A DNA stretch of 64,000 nucleotides, taken from NCBI GenBank assembly GCA_030587405.1, contig JAUQZD010000076.1:124001-188000 (forward strand), read 5' to 3'. The DNA comes from Candidatus Freyrarchaeum guaymasense. GTDB lineage: Archaea; Asgardarchaeota; Jordarchaeia; Jordarchaeales; Freyrarchaeaceae. Both the position numbers and the translations under genes were made by a program. The notes beneath the pieces are model-generated. The model was not told the DNA's origin. It saw only the letters and a list, made by a program, of their open reading frames with translations, and searched no databases. Positions 61,062-64,000 of this stretch are shown here, piece after piece (the first letter of the stretch is position 1; each line of letters starts with the position of its first letter).

Positions 61062-62393
61062 TTAAAGAGGAGTGAGCTTGGCTATAAAGAAGCCGTTTGT
61101 TCCGTGCCTGTGAGGGAAGAAACGCCTAATTTTAGATGAGCAGACAAAACCAGGATAACCTTTATCTCCCGGTATTTCAGGATCCACGAGTTCGGCCTTA
61201 TCTAAGACGCCGTCAACAACTGCTTCCCCCTCCTCTGGAAAAACGGAGCAGACAGAATAAACAACCACCCCGTCGTCTTTAACTATTTTGAGAGCGTTCT
61301 CAAGCAAGGCCTTCTGAATTGAAACGTAACTTTCAATCTGCTTTTCATTAATTTTCCACTTAGCCTCGGGCGTGGACGATAAGGTGCCACTTGACGTGCA
61401 AGGGGCATCAACAAGTACGCGGTCATAATACTCGCCTGAGAGACTCCTAGAGTCAGCTACTAGAACACGCACGTTTTTAACACCGGAAAGTTCTAGTATC
61501 CATTTCATGCGTGAAACACGTTCTGGCGAAATGTCCACGGCGGTAAGTTCACCATCGCCTTTCATCTTCTGGGCTATAAGAGCGGTTTTCATACCGGGTG
61601 CCGCACACGCATCAAGGATTCTTTCTCCTGGACGAGGGGAGAGGGCGTAAACGGCAGCCACACTAGCCTTATCTTGAATGATTATTCTCCTATCTTCGAA
61701 GTATGGCGTTAAGGGAAGAGGGAATTCTGCGTCGACGACCTTAAAAACGTCGGGGAAGTCCTTATCTTGCTCAACAAGAATACCTTCTTTCTCAAAGAAT
61801 GCTAAGGCGTCCTCGACCTGCATTTTAAGTTCATTAATTCTAAACCAGACAGTTTTACTTAAGAGGTTTGCTTTCATCAACTCTACGGCTTCGTTTTCTC
61901 CAAGAAGCGAGATAAATTTCTTGACTAAGAAGGAGGGATGAGAGTATAAGATACTTAACCGCTCCAGTTTGCCTAAGTTTTTCAAGCCGTCTTCCAGCGA
62001 AAAAGACTTAACTTTTTTTATTATAATTCGGGTTTTGGCAGCTTCCTTCCTTCCGAACTTTTTTAGGAGCAAACCATAAACCTTTCGTTCTACGTCAACT
62101 TTACTCTGATTAAATTTAAGTTCTAAAGTTGCTATTCTTAGCAGGTTTCTGACGAAAGGATTAAGGTTCTTGAAAGCCAGCTTTCCTCCAACTGCTTTTT
62201 GGAGGATGAAATCTATAGTGTTAAGTCTTTTAGTGGTTTCCATGATCAAGCCGAAGGCGCTAGTTCTAGTTTTCACGTCCATAACATTAAGCTCATCCGT
62301 TAGACTGTAAAAAAGAGACCTCAAGGACGGCTTCATCTTATCTGCTTCAAACCTAGATAGAACCTCAGCTGCTATTTCTCTACTGAGAGTCAA
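61062..62393 (-). CDS. RsmB-like rRNA m5C methyltransferase with NusB-like domain
   Basis: 443 residues. Residues ~1-145 are an all-helical NusB-like domain (FVRNLLRIATLELKF); the rest is a NOL1/NOP2/Sun methyltransferase with DACAAPGMKTALIAQ, DAPCTSSGTLSS and YSVCSVFPEEGE, giving both catalytic cysteines, and a C-terminal FFPHRHGTNGFFIAKL. Methylates cytosine in rRNA or tRNA. TTG start behind GGAGGGGG; the HDAC-family gene lies 12 bases upstream. Confidence 0.92.
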   Translation of the reverse strand: MTLSREIAAEVLSRFEADKMKPSLRSLFYSLTDELNVMDVKTRTSAFGLIMETTKRLNTIDFILQKAVGGKLAFKNLNPFVRNLLRIATLELKFNQSKVDVERKVYGLLLKKFGRKEAAKTRIIIKKVKSFSLEDGLKNLGKLERLSILYSHPSFLVKKFISLLGENEAVELMKANLLSKTVWFRINELKMQVEDALAFFEKEGILVEQDKDFPDVFKVVDAEFPLPLTPYFEDRRIIIQDKASVAAVYALSPRPGERILDACAAPGMKTALIAQKMKGDGELTAVDISPERVSRMKWILELSGVKNVRVLVADSRSLSGEYYDRVLVDAPCTSSGTLSSTPEAKWKINEKQIESYVSIQKALLENALKIVKDDGVVVYSVCSVFPEEGEAVVDGVLDKAELVDPEIPGDKGYPGFVCSSKIRRFFPHRHGTNGFFIAKLTPL

Positions 62394-62405
62394 TAAAACC
62401 CCCTC

Positions 62406-63497
62406 CTACTTGAAGCAGTCCCAGTACTCGCTATGAACCACTTTAACTTCGTCTATGATTTTCTTAGCAGCTTCAAGTATTTCAGGTGAGTTTAACCAGC
62501 TTGGCGGTTTAAAGACCTCTTTTAGCTCCATGTTTACACCTGCAATGCCAAGAATTATAGCAGTCCAGGCTTTAGGAAGAACCACAGGATTGTAGCCACT
62601 CCCAATGAGGTCTACGAGACGGCCACTACAAACCTCGTCTGCAGCACGTTTCACGTATTCTCCGATCATTTTAAATCCGCTTAATGAAAGGCCTAGGTTG
62701 GTTAACGCATCCCCCCAGTGAGGATCACTCCCTCCATTTCTAATTATAACATCAGGCTTAAATTCTCTAGCAACAGGCATGAATATTTCCTCTAGGACTA
62801 ACTTGTAAACATCATCACCAGAGCGGGGAGGAAGAGGAACACATATAGTGAAGCCTTTGCCTTCCTCAGCACCTACCTCCCATATGAAGCCTTTGCCAGG
62901 GTAGAGAGTGCGAGGATCCTGATGAACTGAAATGAAAAGCACACTAGGGTCCTCGTAGAAAATATCCATTGTTCCGTCCCCTGCGTGGGCGTCGGTGTCA
63001 AGTATTAAGATGCGTTTAAAACCGTAATCTTCAAGTAACATTTTCGCACAGACGGCAACATCGTTAAATATGCAGAAGCCGCCGCCGTAGTCTATGCCTG
63101 CATGATGCATGCCCCCACCTATCCCGACGGCACACTCACATTTCCCCTCGGCGACCGCTCTGCCAGCCGTCACGGATACGGAGACGATCAACTTGGCATA
63201 CTCGTCCATTCCTGGTTTAAGGGGGGTATCAAGTGAAAGGTAGCCACCCTTCTGAGCAAGACGCTTAACATACTTAACGTAGTCGGGGTCGTGAACGCAT
63301 AAAAGATCTTCATCGTCAACCAGTTCAGGTTCAACCAGCCTGAAAAGGGGATTTTTGTGGAGGCCTAATTCAACAAAGTAATTGATGAAGTTAACGAAAC
63401 GGTCTCCTCTAAAAGGATGCCCCTCACCGAAGTCGTAGCCTTCAAGCTCTCTACTGTAAACGACTTCTACGACCACCCCACCCCACTCCTTTAACAT
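62406..63497 (-). CDS. Histone deacetylase / AcuC family protein
   Basis: 363 residues with EGHPFRGDR, GGGMHHAGIDYGGGFCIFNDVAV (tandem His, catalytic), ILDTDAHAGDGTMD (Zn ligands Asp-x-His), SVHQDPRTLYPG and RNGGSDPHWGDALTNL. Zinc-dependent deacylase; substrates could be acetyl-lysine, acetyl-CoA synthetase or polyamines. GTG 63476 behind GGAGTGGGG is an alternative start. Likely co-transcribed with the RsmB-like gene. Confidence 0.92.
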   Translation of the reverse strand: MLKEWGGVVVEVVYSRELEGYDFGEGHPFRGDRFVNFINYFVELGLHKNPLFRLVEPELVDDEDLLCVHDPDYVKYVKRLAQKGGYLSLDTPLKPGMDEYAKLIVSVSVTAGRAVAEGKCECAVGIGGGMHHAGIDYGGGFCIFNDVAVCAKMLLEDYGFKRILILDTDAHAGDGTMDIFYEDPSVLFISVHQDPRTLYPGKGFIWEVGAEEGKGFTICVPLPPRSGDDVYKLVLEEIFMPVAREFKPDVIIRNGGSDPHWGDALTNLGLSLSGFKMIGEYVKRAADEVCSGRLVDLIGSGYNPVVLPKAWTAIILGIAGVNMELKEVFKPPSWLNSPEILEAAKKIIDEVKVVHSEYWDCFK

Positions 63498-63770
63498 GCT
63501 CCAGTTAAACCACTCCTCCTGAAGATCCCATTAATTTTAATTTTTAAACTTTTCTTCAATTTTAAACTCGAGGCCAAGGAAATCTTGAATTATAGGAAAA
63601 TAAGACTGGAAACTCTTTAGGAAAAATTGTTAAAACAATTAGTAAGATCGGCAAATAATTCTAACTTTCAATTTAAAGCACGTATGCCTTTTCCAGAAAT
63701 TTTATTTTTAAAGCCAACAAAAATGGGATGTTAGGTAATAAACCTGCATTCATAAATAGGTGAATAGCTA
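63498..63770. other. Intergenic region between divergent genes
   Basis: About 270 bases, strongly A+T-rich, presumably containing both promoters. No RNA gene seen. Confidence 0.4.
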
Positions 63771-64000
63771 ATGGCATCTACTAGACGGAAGGCACTAGTG
63801 GCGCTTCTTCTATTAGGGCTTCTCCTAGGAGCCGGAGCAGGATACTATGTTATAACGTCCATTAACCAACAGGGAGGATTATTCAACCAAGCATTAGGAT
63901 TCATTTTTCCAAACTATTTCCACCATATACCTTATGCTTACGCCTCACCGCTCACTTTGCAGCTCGACATGAACTGGCTGGAACAAATATTCAAGAACAT
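63771..64000 (+). CDS. Exported or membrane-anchored protein, partial
   Basis: Starts at ATG 63771 and runs off the right edge (76 codons visible). Residues 1-6 are basic (ASTRRK) and residues 7-28 hydrophobic (ALVALLLLGLLLGAGAGYYV), a signal peptide or membrane anchor; the mature part continues with SINQQGGLFNQALGF. Too short to assign a family. Confidence 0.65.
   Translation, partial: MASTRRKALVALLLLGLLLGAGAGYYVITSINQQGGLFNQALGFIFPNYFHHIPYAYASPLTLQLDMNWLEQIFKN

Overview
The window is archaeal chromosomal DNA. It carries archaeal-type ribosomal proteins and RNA polymerase subunits (uS13-uS4-uS11-Rpo3-eL18-uL13-uS9-Rpo10-uS2), the archaeal mevalonate genes (mevalonate kinase, isopentenyl phosphate kinase, type 2 IPP isomerase), aIF5A, CDC48, GatCAB, CofE, archaeosine transglycosylase and BHB-type introns in its tRNA genes. 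The many non-canonical tRNA introns fit best with a Thermoproteota (TACK) lineage, but the genus cannot be told from this sequence. Start codons are often TTG or GTG behind GGAGG/GGTG-type ribosome binding sites.

Layout. 1-1,590: 2-oxoacid:ferredoxin oxidoreductase genes (porG, porD, start of porA). 1,680-5,160: a DUF2070 membrane protein and two unknown genes. 5,300-6,400: an island of unusual stable RNA genes, the most striking part of the window. It holds a tRNA-Phe gene with four introns, a tRNA-Trp gene with at least three introns (the large one containing a box C/D methylation guide) and a 5S rRNA gene whose two halves are in reverse order (circularly permuted), flanked by a perfect 13-bp helix. 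TrpRS follows. 7,900-15,500: bifunctional nuclease, CDC48 and three alpha-solenoid (TPR/SNAP-like) proteins with an ACT-domain protein. 15,670-25,240: argG-argH, cofE, PIN, GPN GTPase, eL33, a DUF47 protein, the tRNA-splicing endonuclease EndA, Met aminopeptidase and DUF1512. 25,540-32,880: one long minus-strand series joining isoprenoid and translation/transcription genes. The mevalonate kinase in it can only be read with a +1 frameshift at TTT-C-GG-TGA. 33,050-42,240: Dph6, gatCAB, proteasome chaperone, Hsp20, aIF5A, Nob1, an NSUN6-like methyltransferase, a phosphodiesterase, MoaE, Sm protein, eL37. 42,500-59,430: amino-acid permease with UspA protein, UDP-glucose dehydrogenase, TgtA, SufBC, DegT aminotransferase, nuclease-like protein, THEP1, a DUF362-Gfo/Idh fusion and two GT2 glycosyltransferases. 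59,430-61,060: a gene-free stretch with decayed coding fragments. 61,060-64,000: RsmB-like methyltransferase, HDAC-family protein and the start of an exported protein.

How it fits together. Much of the window serves translation: ribosomal proteins, rRNA, tRNAs, amidotransferase, tRNA and rRNA modification, Nob1, aIF5A and diphthamide synthesis. The RNA island depends on the tRNA-splicing endonuclease encoded about 15 kb away. The permuted 5S gene has bulge-like cut sites at exactly the two positions that would rejoin the halves into a normal 122-nt 5S sequence, so the same enzyme and the tRNA ligase may also mature (and possibly circularise) 5S rRNA. This is inference; the permuted order itself is read directly from the sequence.
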